From Coptis chinensis (taxonomy: Eukaryota; Streptophyta; Magnoliopsida; Ranunculales; Ranunculaceae): DNA of 64,000 nucleotides. The stretch covers positions 81,125,501 through 81,189,500 of the forward strand of contig CM027378.1 in assembly GCA_015680905.1 (NCBI GenBank), written 5' to 3'. Position numbers and translations under genes: made by a program. Positions 47,801 to 58,657 of the stretch are shown here, piece after piece; the first letter of the stretch is position 1, and the number at the start of each line of letters is the position of its first letter. The notes under the pieces are model-generated. The model had not been told where the DNA came from. It did no database searches and saw nothing but the letters and a program-made list of their open reading frames with translations.

Positions 47801-50800
47801 ATAACCCAGAAAATGCACTGCTTGCTTTTGTCGTCAAGTTTTGATATCTCATCCTTGGAAATATGAACAAATGCTCTGCACCCGAATACCCTCAAAGTAT
47901 CCATAATCAATATCTCTACTTTACCATACTCTCTCTGGATAATCACTATTCAGAGGCTTCGAAGGAGATGAGTTGATCACATATACGACTGTGCACATTG
48001 TTTCTACCCAGTAACTCCTTGGTAATTTAGAGTGAGACAACATGCATTTCATTCTTTCTACAATGATACGATACATCCTCTTGGCTATACCATTGTGTTC
48101 CAGTGTCTTGGAAACTGTCTGCTCATGACGAATCATATGGCTCTTGCAATACTCTTCAAACGGCCCAATGTATTTTCCCCCATTATCTGAATGAATACAC
48201 TTCAAAAGCTTCTTTGTCTCTCTTTCCAACATGCTATGGAAAGTTTTGAACACACAAAGAACTTCATCCTTGGTCTTCAAACTATATACCCATATCTTTC
48301 TTGACGTATCATCAATAAAAATCAACAAATACAAAGCTCCTTCGTGGGATTTCACTTTTATGGGGCAACATAAATCCGAGTGTACTAGCTCAAAGACATT
48401 CTCCTTTCGGTGAGAAGAGAATCTTTGGAAAGACACTTTATGTTTTCCAACTAAACAATGAGTACATCTATCTAAATGTGTACCTTTGATATTTGGCAAA
48501 GCCTTTTACTTAGCCAGAACTTACATGCCTCTCTTTCTCATATGACACAATATTTTATGTCATAGTTCGGTGGAAGGTTCTTCTTGTACCGCATTTAACT
48601 CTGTTTTAAACAAACTAGCTTGCGTCTTGTAAAGCGAACAACTCTTCTTTTCTTTGACTACCACAAAAGAACATTTGCTTAGTTTCCATACCCCATTACT
48701 AAACAAGCTTTAGAAATCATCATCATCTAACTTCCCAGCGAAAATTAGACTTAGTCGAATGTCAGGGACATGTTTTACATCCTTGAGTGTTAAGGTGTAG
48801 CCAACATTAGTTTCTACATGAACATCACCAATGCCTATAATTTTCGAGACTCCATTATTACCCATCTTTACCTTACCAAAATCACTCAATTTGTAAGTAG
48901 TAAAGAAACTCCTGTGCGGTGTGATGTGATAGGACACTCCGGTATCTATCACTCACTCTGTATCTTGACATAAAGTACTAACACAACACTCACCACAATC
49001 TGACACAATTCCTACTTCACTCTGAAGCTATGACAATAGAGTCTCGGCCAGTGTTGTTTTTTTTTTCATCTCTAACTTGTCTTCGTGTACGGTACTAGTT
49101 TTCTCATCCCTCTTCAATTCTATGCGTTCATACTTGAAGTGCCCATGGATACCGCAATGATAACACGACAAGTCTTTATTAGGAGGTCTACTCATGCTCC
49201 TAGGTTTTCTTTTGTCATCATCTCTAAAATGAGATGGCTCTCTACTTTTGCCTCTCTCTTGCCTTTCTGTGACAAGGATCTCTGAGCGACAGGAGCTACT
49301 CTATGCGTCCCTTCTTGTCTCCTCATTAAGGTCTTCCAATTTCTTCCACAGGTTACAAACGGTAGTCTCTTGGGATACACGATGGAATATACTATCGTCA
49401 ATCTACTGTTGAATGTACCCAATAGTTTTTCTATTAAACGTATTCCAATCGGCATCGGATACTGTATCCGGTTTTACTATTCCATTCTCAATGGATTGTG
49501 CCAAGTCATTGCAATAAAACAAGTCTTCCATCTTGACTTTCCAAAATATATAGTTACTTCTATTTAAACTAGTCATGCGAGTGTTTATAAAGTGATCCAT
49601 CTCAACAAACTATTTCAACTCAAACCTCCTTTTAGGAATTTAATCAAACACCTTTCGAGCGAAGCTTGGAACAAAAACTTTTGTGATTGATCTAATCACG
49701 GCTCTAATACCATTTGTTGGGGAAAACGATACCAATCAATCCCTACTAAGATAGCTTGAATATAAACACTCTAAACTCAAATAAAAAACTAAGTTTTCAA
49801 TGCAACCAACAACCACAAACCTAACCTATGGAATTCACTATCACAAACAAGCAATAACAATATAAAATAAAAGTTACCACAATGAGACACAAGATATAAC
49901 GTGATTCGGCTAATGATGTTTACTTCCACAAGAGCCAATCATTTTATAAGTGTGAAAAGGAAGATTACAATCACTCCACTCAAGTCTCTCCAAATTTACT
50001 AGATCTCTCTTCACCAATATCTCCTTACAAGTTTTATCTCTTTGCAAGGGTTTTCTCTCAAGTTTGGTTGTTCTCAAAATTGGTTTTCTCTCTTGTATGA
50101 CTTGTGTGACTTCTGGATAAACAACCCTAACTTCATATATATAGGAATCAGAAATTTCGGTGTGAAACAAAATTCCAAATCATCTCGGTTTGTCTGCTGA
50201 AAATTGGACTCCTAACTGTGCACGGCATGGGGGCATGTGCAGGCTAGGCATATTAGGGGGCATGCACCCCTTGTGTAAACTCAATCAAAAACATCATCTT
50301 CAAAAGATGTGAGCAGATCATTCAAACTCCTCAGAGCCGATCCCATGGGGTCGTCCATCTTCACCTCATGAGGGCGTGCGCCCCTTAACCAAGGCAAATC
50401 CAAGGGTGTGTGCCCCTTGTATAAAGTTAACGAGGTCGTACCAGCACATGGTGAGGAACCCCAACAGTATAGTATGTAATATTCAAAACCAACAAGTCCA
50501 AGTTTTCAATGTGCTTGTCAAGAGGAGGGCCACTTAAAAACATTTTTGCTCCGGTTGGTAAATAGAAAATAAATAAGGTGATCTCTTTGATAAATCTGGT
50601 ACGAAGACAGACAAGAAACAAATAGTAAAATTCAGGAAAAACCCACCTCTGCTGGATCTAAGTGCAGGTCATCTTTCAAGTAAAAGCTAACTGCAAGTCT
50701 AGAAAGGCCTAAAACTCCTTGGACAAAATACACCATAGCAACCGCAATGGTATCTGGGGACAAATCAACCCCAAAGCATGTTACGTAACTCGCATAAGAT

Positions 50801-51330
50801 CTCTTCTTATGCTTAGTGGTTACAACAATAGAGTATGCTTCCTGCTCTATATCCAATACTTGTTTCTCCGGAAGCAGCTGGTTTCTTAATGAAGTATCAC
50901 CTGCATCTGCAATCAGGCAAAAATGTAAACATGCATGTTCTCACAGTGCCCCTTTTGAAATTGCATATTAAAAAACCACTACTAGTATATCAACAAGCAA
51001 AGGCGTATTGGTCAATTATCGCCTATAAAATATTATCCACAAAGCCCATACTAAAAAAAAGAAAAGAAAAACGAGTATTTAAACAAAGTAAGAAATAGTT
51101 TTACCTTGTTCGTTTTCATGAGCAAGGAGGGAAGGTGCAGATGATATCGGAACAGTGGCAGACATGTTGTCTTTCTCGGGAGGTTTTGGTTTTGGTTTTC
51201 GTCGAGTTTGTTTTGAAATTCCGGAGAAAGTGATGAGTGGGAAAGATTTGCAGCGGAGGGGAGAGTTTGATGAAATGGGAATTTTTTGGGTCGATGGATT
51301 TATTAGTAGTAAAGTGGTTGCCATACTCAC
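38894..51330 (-). CDS. FBT1: Folate-biopterin transporter 1, chloroplastic (BT1/FBT family)
   Basis: Membrane carrier moving folates into plastids. Nine exons join with GT/AG splice sites and correct phase: 51330-51105, 50906-50647, 41420-41356, 41233-41071, 40598-40450, 40353-40102, 39944-39776, 39692-39600, 39193-38894. Together they are 1677 bases, 558 residues plus TAA, about the length of Arabidopsis FBT1. Exon 1 is Ser/Lys/Arg-rich without a hydrophobic helix, as in a plastid transit peptide. Exons 2-9 give family wording: [80 protein letters not shown], and repeated hydrophobic segments of a 12-helix major-facilitator fold. MSMATT has a second in-frame ATG two codons on. Intron 2 is 9.2 kb because of nested transposons; no coding damage was seen. 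Confidence 0.93.
40996..41014. repeat. G-rich and A-rich homopolymer pair in FBT intron 4
   Basis: A G9-type run (GGGGGGGGGAGGG) followed by A9 lies close to the exon 4 donor, inside the intron. On the transcribed strand it is a C-rich and T-rich tract. Confidence 0.7.
42124..42795 (-). repeat. 3' LTR of the intron-2 Copia element
   Basis: Pairs with 49715-50466. The outer end TGTTGGGGAAAACGAT is conserved; the inner end has become a C9 run (CCCCCCCCCA) instead of CCCCAACA, and about 80 bases are missing relative to the other LTR. Confidence 0.85.
42800..43664 (-). pseudogene. Copia RT C-terminal part and RNase H, intron-2 element
   Basis: Continuation of the split [42 protein letters not shown] (43648-43328). 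Then, after frame breaks, comes RNase H wording [20 protein letters not shown] and [16 protein letters not shown] (43033 on). The RNase H middle (around 43080-43300) is damaged. The matching intact order is visible in the second Copia at 52978-54001, which confirms what is missing. Confidence 0.85.
43861..46272 (-). pseudogene. hAT (ZMYM/TTF-type) transposase, deleted and interrupted
   Basis: Start [16 protein letters not shown] at 46272, typical of TTF/ZMYM-type plant hAT proteins. The TTF zinc finger and first part of DUF4371 are missing: the reading jumps from FRKKH-like sequence at about 46100 to [20 protein letters not shown] at 46070. The block [20 protein letters not shown] has Asn where the family normally has the catalytic Asp of [15 protein letters not shown] resumes after the nested element. 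The C-terminal dimerisation region ends [10 protein letters not shown], shifts frame, then runs to [13 protein letters not shown] (stop at 43861). Non-functional. Confidence 0.85.
44907..45630. mobile_element. 724-bp non-autonomous hAT element nested in the hAT transposase
   Basis: Inverted ends CAGTATTCTAAAAAACGG and CAATGTTCTAAAAACGC; target duplication ACCACAAT / ACCACAGT (44899-44906 and 45631-45638) with one mismatch. It splits the transposase between LIDCG and ELETG. The subterminal regions are full of short CGGTTTAG/GGCGG/CGCCTAG motifs (44925-45060 and 45540-45600), as expected for hAT transposase binding sites. No coding capacity of its own. Confidence 0.85.
46714..49600 (-). pseudogene. 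Copia gag-protease-integrase-RT N-part, intron-2 element
   Basis: Tnt1/Tork-type polyprotein. Gag starts [20 protein letters not shown] (49600). A degenerate knuckle [13 protein letters not shown] lacks its last Cys (about 49150). Protease [12 protein letters not shown] (48952). Integrase [19 protein letters not shown] and the later [14 protein letters not shown] (48499-47921), where D, D and the E region are readable. [29 protein letters not shown] (46904-46714). At least six frame breaks. The RT continues at 43664 beyond the hAT insertion. Confidence 0.88.
49701..49712 (-). other. Primer-binding site, intron-2 Copia
   Basis: Minus strand TGGTATTAGAGC, one change from the initiator-Met-tRNA site TGGTATCAGAGC, two bases inside the 5' LTR. 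Confidence 0.85.
49715..50466 (-). repeat. 5' LTR of the intron-2 Copia element
   Basis: Plus-strand ends TGTTGGGGAAAACG and ACCCCAACA, followed by the target duplication GTATA. Carries the CCCATGGGGTCGTCCATCTTC block also in the other LTR, and GGGGCATGTGC inserts recalling those in the solo LTR at 6045. Confidence 0.88.
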
Positions 51331-51480
51331 TCTCTATTTGTGTACTATTTAACTGTTTTTCTAAGCCAATTTTATTTTATAATAATAATCAGGATGACCA
51401 GATGCCACTCAGAGCAGTTACTAATTTTAGACCATCAAAATTGTGTGCATCACTGTCTTACTGATACTTTTTTTTTTTGC
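51331..51480 (-). promoter_or_regulatory. Probable core promoter and short leader of the folate transporter
   Basis: On the minus strand a TATA-like TATAAAATA lies at 51381-51373, 43 bases before the ATG at 51330, with an AT-rich surround. If used, the leader would be only about 10-15 bases, so the true start may lie further upstream. Position and motif only; no other support. Confidence 0.35.
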
Positions 51481-51481
51481 T

Positions 51482-52264
51482 AACCGGTGTGACTTGTCCG
51501 TTGGAGAGGCAATGATTTTATGGATGCAATGCAAGTACGCAACTATACCAGTATACATTGGTTTTGGGTTTGGAGTTTGGAGCTAACCCCAACTATCCTG
51601 ATCGACTGGTTGTGTTTTCATTTTCGCTTATGTTATAATCCTTCGATCTAATTAACAATTTGTACGTTAATTTAAAAGTAAACCACGATACATAAAAATA
51701 TGTAAGGAAGGAGATTTTAGACTCGATGCGGTATTGAGGACTGGTTTTCTATTTCAAGGATAACGAAAGTGTTTAGTCAGGTTTATTTTCTCTTCCAACC
51801 CGACACCAAACCAAGACATGAAGATTCAAGCCCAAAGACAAACAGAAATGGGTTTTGGGCCTGTGTGCTCGGGTCTATTGACAATATCTAGCCCAAATTG
51901 GTAGGAACAGGTATTACTACTGTACTTTACTGTAAAATCCCATAATCAATTAAGAATTTCTGGTTTTCTTTACAAACTTCCAAGAATTTCTGGTTTTCTT
52001 TACAAACTTCCAAGTCCTAACTTCAACACTTCTGATACCTAGCATGAAAAACGTTTTCTTATAACTAAATATTATATCATGCTTTTGTAACATGTTTATT
52101 TATTTCTGATACCTAGCATGAAAAACGTTTTCTTATAACTAAATAGTATATCATGCTTTTGTAACATGTTTATTTGCAAACAAAATTCGGCCTTCAAGGC
52201 TATCTTATGAAAACGCTTTCTCATTGTGTTTGCAGTTTGGGAAATAGTAAAGTAAAATACAAAG
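51482..52264. other. Upstream region of the folate transporter with two tandem duplications
   Basis: No gene. A 30-bp unit (AAGAATTTCTGGTTTTCTTT...) occurs twice from 51952. A 74-bp unit starting TCTGATACCTAGCATGAAAA occurs at 52031 and 52105 with one or two differences. The region ends at the second Copia insertion. Confidence 0.7.
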
Positions 52265-52928
52265 TGTTGGGGTTTAACACCGATACCAATCGATTCCCCA
52301 CTACACAGATAATTTGTATTTGAACAATAACAACTCCACTTAACAATCTAAATAATTTCTACAACCAACTAACATACCCAACACGATAAACAACTATTAA
52401 CAACAGATAATAATGTAAAGCAATAAAAGCAAACCACAACACAAAGATATACCGTGGTTCAGCCAATGGTGTCTACTTCCACAATAGCTAGTCCTTATAA
52501 AAAGTGGGAAGGAAGATTACAATCATTCCTTGCAGTCTCTCATCTTACTAGATCACTCCTCTCTCTTTACAGGCTTGTCTCTCTGTAAATGTTATCTCTC
52601 AATCTTGATTACTTTTAAGATTGGGTTTCTCTTTTTATTCTTGTGTATTTTCGTATCTCTTCTGAGTGTTAGGTTTTGCCAAAAATTCCAACCTTTATTG
52701 CAAACTCGCGGTCCACAAAAAATAGAATTCTGCAAAAATAGGCATGGGCGGGCGGCGCTGCAAAGCAAGGCCAAGTCGGCCTTGGTCGTCTTTGAAGTGC
52801 ACGGAGGTCGACCCGAGGCATGGCGCAGTCGCGCCTGAAAGCAGCTTATTCGGCGCGGGTTAGCTTTCCAGGCTTCTGCGACGCAAAGCGAAAATCCTTT
52901 TCTCCTCATGTGAGGGATAACTCCAACA
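52265..52928 (-). repeat. 3' LTR of Copia element 2
   Basis: TGTTGGGGTTTAACACCG to AACTCCAACA. Just inside it, minus-strand GGAGGGAGAGAT (52929-52940) is the polypurine tract. It contains a GC-rich stretch (GGCGGGCGGCGCTGC, about 52745) missing or shorter in the other LTR. Confidence 0.9.
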
Positions 52929-52977
52929 ATCTCTCCCTCCGAACAGTGAATGGGGATACCTCTATGCAATTTCCAAA

Positions 52978-55900
52978 TCAACAGGAGGAGTCTGCTACCA
53001 TTCCGGTGGTAGCACAATAAACATCAAACTTACCTTTCGGTAAGACTTCAGTCATCATATCCGACCCATTCTTGTCGGTATGGATCTTCTCAATACACAA
53101 ATGCTTGTCTTCGAGTACTTCTCTAATCCAATGATAGCGCACATGTATGTGCTCAGATCTAGAATAGAAACTCAGATTCTTGCTCAAATGGATGGCGCCC
53201 TGACTGTCACATAGAACTACAAATTGTTTCTGCTTTGGCCTTAGTTCATCGAAGAACCTCTTCACCCATAACATCTCTTTGCAACATTCAGTGGCTGCAA
53301 TATACTCGGCTTCCGTAGTGAAGAGGGCAACACACTTTTGCAACTTAGATTGCCAAGAAACTGCTCCCACTGCAAAAGTAACCAGGATAACTAGAGGTGG
53401 ACTTCATTGAGTCCACATCACCTGCCATGTCTGCATCAGTGTAGCCTTCAAGTAAGGGCTTACTTTCACCAAAACACAAACACGGTTTGGAAGTGCTCTT
53501 GAGATATCTCAATATCTACTTAACACATTCCCAATGCTCTTTTCCTATATTTGATAGAAATCGGCTTACAACACCAACAGCGAAAGCAATATTCGGTCTT
53601 GTACACACCATTGCATACATTAAGCTGCCCACTGCGGATGCATAAGGAATCTTTTCCATCTGACTCTGCTCATGCTCACCCTTTGGACACATCTCTTTGG
53701 TCATGCGGAACTGGCCACCAAGCGGACAACTAACTGACTTCGCTTGATCCATGTTGAATCTCTTCAACACCTTCTCAATGTAGCCTTCTTGTGAAAGCCA
53801 CAACTTCCGACTCTTTCTGTCACGAGTGATCCGCATCCCAAGTATCTGCTTTACTTGACCCAAATCCTTCATCTCAAAGGACTTACTTAAGTCTTTCTTC
53901 AGCTTGGATATCTTGTTGATGTTTGGGCCAACTATCAACATATCATCCACATACAACAAGAGCACTATGAAATCCCCATCTGGAAATCTCTGAACAAACA
54001 CACAATAATCGGAAGCAGACTTCTTGTATCATTGCTTCGCCATAAAAGAATCAAACTTTATGTACCACTGTCGCGGTGCCTGCTTTAACCCATACAAACT
54101 CTTTATCAGCTTGCATACTAGGTGCTCCTTGCCTTTGACCTCAAACCTTTCTGGCTGGTCCATGTAGACATCTTCTTCAAGGTCTCTATGAAGAAAAGTT
54201 GTCTTAACATCTAGCTGCTCAACCTCTAGGTTCATACTTGCGGTCATACCCAATACCACTTAGATAGAAGTCATCTTCACTACAGGAGAGAAAATCTCAT
54301 CAAAGTCAATCCCTTTCCTTTGACCAAATCCCTTCACAACAAGCCGAGCTTTGTGCCTTGGGTGTGGATTATTCTATTCATGCTTGACCTTGTAGATCCA
54401 CTTATTTTTGAGAATTTTTCGTACTTGCGGTTTCTCAACTAACTCATAAGTGTGATTCTTATGCAAAGAATCCATCTCGTCATGCATGGCCTTCAACCAC
54501 TTCTCTTTGTATGTACCTTCAAGTGCCTCTTGATAGTACATATGTTCTCCACCATTCGATAGTAGAACGTATGTATGTGGTGGATACCTGGTTGAAGCTA
54601 GTCTCTCTCTATCTGACCTCCTTGCCCTATCTGCTGGTGCCCCAGTAGGATGCACTTCTGCTTGCTCTGGTGGTGGTTCATGCACTTCATCTGCATCTTC
54701 TATACCAATAGGTTCTATCCCATCATGAGCAATAGGATTCTCATCATGAGCTTCAAACTCATGGTTATCTGCATTCTCAATGCCTTTTGCACGTTCCACA
54801 GTAGGAACTTCTGGTTCTGAATCAACAATATCATTGGTGAAAGCCTGTAGCTTCTCACCCTCCTCAAAGTCTGCTATGGTTTGGTCTTCCAAGAACACAA
54901 CATCTCGACTTCGGATTACCTTCTTGTTAATCGGATCATAGAGTTTGTAACCAAACTTTTCATCTCCATAACCTAGAAAAATGCACTGTTTGGCTTTATC
55001 ATCAAGCTTGGATCTCTCATCCTTCGAAATATGCACAAATGCCCTACACTCAAATACCCTCAAGCATCCATAATCAATATCTCTGCCTGACCATACTCTC
55101 TCTGGAGAGTCACTATTCAGAGGCTTCGACGGCGATAGGTTGATCACATGCACGGATGTACGCATTGCTTCTACCCAGTAGGTTCTAGGTAGCTTAGAGT
55201 GAGATAGCATGCATCTCATCCTCTCTACAATGGTACAGCTCATTCTCTCTGCTATTCCATTCTGTTGCGGTGTCTTGGGAACGGTTTGCTCATGACGAAT
55301 CCCATAACTTTGGCAATACTCTTCAAACGGCCTAATGTACTCACCCCCATTATCTGAGCGAATACACTTTAACAACTTCCATGTCTCTCTTTCCACCATG
55401 TTATGGAATTTCTCAAACACGCCAAGTACTTCATCTTTAGTCTTCATACTATATGTCCATACCTTTCTTGACGCATCATCAATGAAGGTCACGAAGTATA
55501 AAACTCCCCCGTGGGACTTTATTTTTATAGGACCACATAAGTATGTGTGCACTAGTTCAAGGACATTGTTCTTTCTGTGAGATGAGAATCTTTGGAAAGA
55601 CACTCTATGTTGCTTTCCAACCAAACAGTGAGTACATGTCTTTAAATGTATACCTTTAATGTTTGGCAAGACTTTTTGTTTAGCAAGAACTTCCATCCCT
55701 TTTATGCCCATATGACACAGTCGCTTGTGCCACAGTTCGGAGGAAGTTTCTTCTTCTGCCGCATTCACTTCTACTTTACACAAACTAGTCTGTGTTTTGT
55801 AAAGAGAGCAAGTTTTCTTCCCTCTGCCTGCTACAATGGAACATCTGCTCAGTTTCCATACCCCGTTACCAAATGAGTTTACAAAACCATCTTCATCTAA

Positions 55901-57029
55901 TTTCCCAGCTGAAATTAGGCTTAGCTGAATGTCAGGGACATGTCTTACATCTTTGAGTGTCAAGGTGTAGCCGACATTGGTTTCTACATGAACATCACCA
56001 ATGCCTATAATCTTTGAGACTCCACTGTTACCCATCCTCACTTCACCATATTTACCATAGCTGTAGGTAGTGAAGAATCCCATGTGCGGTGTGACGTGAT
56101 AGGATGCTCCTGTATCTATCACCCACTATGTATCCTAGCCTGAGGTACTAAGACAGCATACACCACAATCTGACACAATTCCCACTAGATCGTTGACTAG
56201 TGCGGTAGTATCTCATCTTGTGTTTCCGTTCCTCTGCACCATGTATTCATGTACACAGTTATTCTTCTCATCCCTCTTCAGTGTTCTGCACTCATATCTG
56301 AAGTGATCCTTGGTGGCACAATAGTAACATTGCCTCTCTGCTTTAGGAGTTATAGCTTCACCCCTAGATTTACTTCTGTCATCACCTCTAGAACGAGATG
56401 GTTTTCTGTTTCTACCTCTCCCCCGTTTCTCTGTGACAAGGATATCTGAGTGAGAGGAGCTGCCTTTTGAACTCCTTCTAGTCTCCTCATTCAACAAAGA
56501 CGTGGTAGCCATCTCCATGGTAACGATTCCATCCTTGGCTGCTCAGTGTAGAGAGACTGCTAACGTTTCCTAACTTTCGGGTAAAGAGCCTAATAAAAAC
56601 AAAGCCTCAACTTCATCTCCCAAATTAATCTTCATCAAATGCATCTGATTGATGATATTCTGTACTTCGTTAAGATACTCAGACATTGAAGAACGTTCTT
56701 GGTACTTCGTGTTGGCAAACTTCTTAACGACCAGCACTTTATTTCCGCCCGACTTCCTCTCATAGAGGTCTTCAAGTTTCTTCCACAACCTAAAAGTTGT
56801 AGTCTCTTGGGATACATTGTCGTGAATTCACTGTCGAATGTACCCAATTGCTTTTCTGTCAAGCTTACATACTCCACTCAGCCGCAGCAACTGTTTCTGG
56901 TCTTTCTCCTCCATTCTCAATGGGTTGTGCCAAGTCTTTGCAATAAAGCAAGTCTTCCATCTTGGTTTCCCAAATAGTGTAGTTCTTCATATTCAGACTC
57001 GTCATGCGAGTGTTCACGGAATTGTCCAT
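52978..57029 (-). pseudogene. Copia gag-pol polyprotein, element 2
   Basis: Gag begins at ATG 57029 ([18 protein letters not shown]). A CCHC knuckle CYYCATKDHFRYEC is intact at about 56330. A TAG precedes the protease WVIDTGASYHVTPH. The long 582-residue frame 56122-54374 holds protease, the GAG-pre-integrase HHCC ([24 protein letters not shown]) and integrase with CIRSDNGGEYIRPF and TPQQNGIAERM; the first Asp of the family HSD motif is changed (VHTYLCGP). RT follows in frames 54259-54029 and 54001-53516 ([15 protein letters not shown] intact), then RNase H 53370-52978 (FTTEAEYIAATECCKEMLWV, VLCDSQGAIHLSKN). Stops and shifts separate the frames. Confidence 0.92.
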
Positions 57030-57124
57030 CTCTACAAGTTATTTAAACTCAAATCTTCTCTCAGGAGTTTTATCAAACACCTTCCGACCAAGATTTGGAT
57101 AACACCCTAGGATAATCTAACCTG

Positions 57125-57136
57125 GCTCTGATACCA
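57125..57136 (-). other. Primer-binding site, Copia element 2
   Basis: Minus strand TGGTATCAGAGC, the exact initiator-Met-tRNA complement used by Tork/Tnt1-type elements, two bases inside the 5' LTR. Confidence 0.92.
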
Positions 57137-57138
57137 CT

Positions 57139-57764
57139 TGTTGGGGTTTAACACCGATACCAATCGATTCTCCACTACACAGATAACTTGTATTTGAACA
57201 ATAACAACTCCAATCAACAATCTAAATATTTCCTACAACCAACTAACATGCCCAATACGCTAAACAACTATTAACAACAGATAATAATGTAAAGCAGTAA
57301 AAGCAAACCACAATACAAAGATATACCGTGGTTCGGCCAATGGTGCCTACTTCCACAAGAGCTAGTCCTTATATAAAGTGGGAAGTAAGATTACAATCAC
57401 TCCTTGCAGTCTCTCACCTTACTAGATCACTCCTATCTCTTTACAAGTTTGTCTCTCTGTAAAGGTTATCTCTCAATCTTGATTGCTTTCAAGATTGGAT
57501 TTCTCTCTTTGTTCTTGTGTATTTTCGTGTCTCTTCTGAGTGTTAGGTTTTGCCAAAAACCCCAACCTTTATTGCAAACTCGCGGTCCACAAAAACTAGA
57601 ATTCTGCGAAAATAGGCATGGTAGCGAGAACGCATGCCAAGGCAAGGCCAAGTCGGTCGTATTGAAGTGCTTGGAGGTTGACCAAGACATGAGCGCGGGT
57701 CGCGCTCAAGTTTCTGCATGCAAGCAAAAATCATTTTCTCCTCATGAGAGGGATAACTCCAATA
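57139..57764 (-). repeat. 5' LTR of Copia element 2
   Basis: TGTTGGGGTTTAACACCG to AACTCCAATA; the terminal CA has mutated to TA, but the target duplication CAAAG immediately follows. About 40 bases shorter than its partner. Confidence 0.9.
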
Positions 57765-58254
57765 CAAAGGACCGTAGTTTCTTCTCTTTTCTGATTAAGT
57801 ACATACATGCATCACAATATCACATAACTAGCGATTGTCAATTGAATAATCAAACACTTGCAGGTGCCGATTAGCAAAGTCGGTAAAATCTTTGGATGAT
57901 GATACCAGAGATTTGAGATTTGAACTCCGCCAGCATCAAAGAATTACTGATCTCATTTAAAACAAACTTGCCAATAAAAAATAATAATAATAATAATCAA
58001 ACGCTTTTCCTTTTCATCCATGCTGGATTAGGTCTCTTCTTGCAAACCAAACATTTTAATTGGCAAGTTATTTAGGACTAGGATTTTTGTGCTTATTCTA
58101 GGTACTTGCATACACTTGAGAGTCGCAATAAATATAGTTTTCACAAGCTTTAGGTGATAGCTAGACTCTCCCGACTGCTAGTTGGATGATGAGTTCCTCA
58201 CTTCCTCTTAAATGAATTAAAATTACTAGGATTCCTAGGATCTGATATTCTAAT
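57765..58254. other. No gene seen
   Basis: AT-rich sequence between Copia 2 and the MITE. A TAA-type microsatellite (AATAATAATAATAATAATC) lies at about 57980. Around 57870-57930 a GTGCCGATTAGCAAAGTCGGTAAAATC stretch superficially recalls a tRNA-derived SINE head but was not convincing. Confidence 0.4.
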
Positions 58255-58657
58255 CATGGACCAAAATATCGCCGATATATCCGATATATCGCCGATAGAT
58301 ATCGGTATTTTGGTACACCGACATCGATATTTCCGACATATATCCACCGAATATAGAACTCTTTTTTTTCCGATATATATCGGAATTTCCGATATGAAAC
58401 TTTATATCGTCGATATAATCGATATTTCCGATATAATCGATATATATCGGTTGACTTTTTGACCATTTTAAAATATAAATCCGATATTTCCAATATATTT
58501 CCGATATATATCCGATATTTCCGATATATCCGATATTTTAAATAGTTTGGACTGGTTACCAAAAAAAATGGATATATTCAAAATATCCGAAATATCCGAT
58601 ATATATCGGTTTTTGGGTACACCGATATATTCATCGATATCGATATTTTGGGCCTTG
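58255..58657. mobile_element. hAT MITE built of CGATAT palindromes
   Basis: Inverted ends CATGGACCAAAATATCG and CAAGGCCCAAAATATCG flank 403 bases. A perfect 8-base target duplication ATTCTAAT lies outside (58247-58254 and 58658-58665). The interior is almost wholly (C)CGATATATCGG, GATATTTCC and TATATCGG words, so it is self-complementary at many scales. Open frames on both strands here (ISDISDIYRLYRKYR type) are by-products of the simple sequence, not a gene. Confidence 0.9.

Larger units (their letters stand above)
42124..50466 (-). mobile_element. Complete Tork-like Copia element in FBT intron 2
   Basis: LTRs 42124-42795 and 49715-50466 flank a minus-strand gag-protease-integrase-RT-RNase H interior. 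A perfect 5-base target duplication GTATA lies outside both ends (42119-42123 and 50467-50471). The primer-binding site is at 49701-49712. It lies in the same orientation as the host gene. The RT is split by a hAT element at 43665-46705. Many stops and frameshifts make it non-autonomous now. Confidence 0.92.
52265..57764 (-). mobile_element. Complete Tork-like Copia element 2
   Basis: LTRs 52265-52928 and 57139-57764; target duplication CAAAG on both sides (52260-52264 and 57765-57769). The minus-strand order is 5' LTR, primer-binding site (57125-57136), gag, protease, integrase, RT, RNase H, polypurine tract, 3' LTR. By eye the first ~270 LTR bases differ at roughly one in fifteen positions, so the insertion is not recent. 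A related but distinct family from the intron-2 element. Confidence 0.93.

Noticed and set aside
57860..57930. Possible tRNA-derived SINE head
   Set aside because: GTGCCGATTAGCAAAGTCGGTAAAATC and a later GATACCAGAGATTTGAGATTTGAACTCC only loosely recall A and B boxes; no target duplication or tail could be defined.
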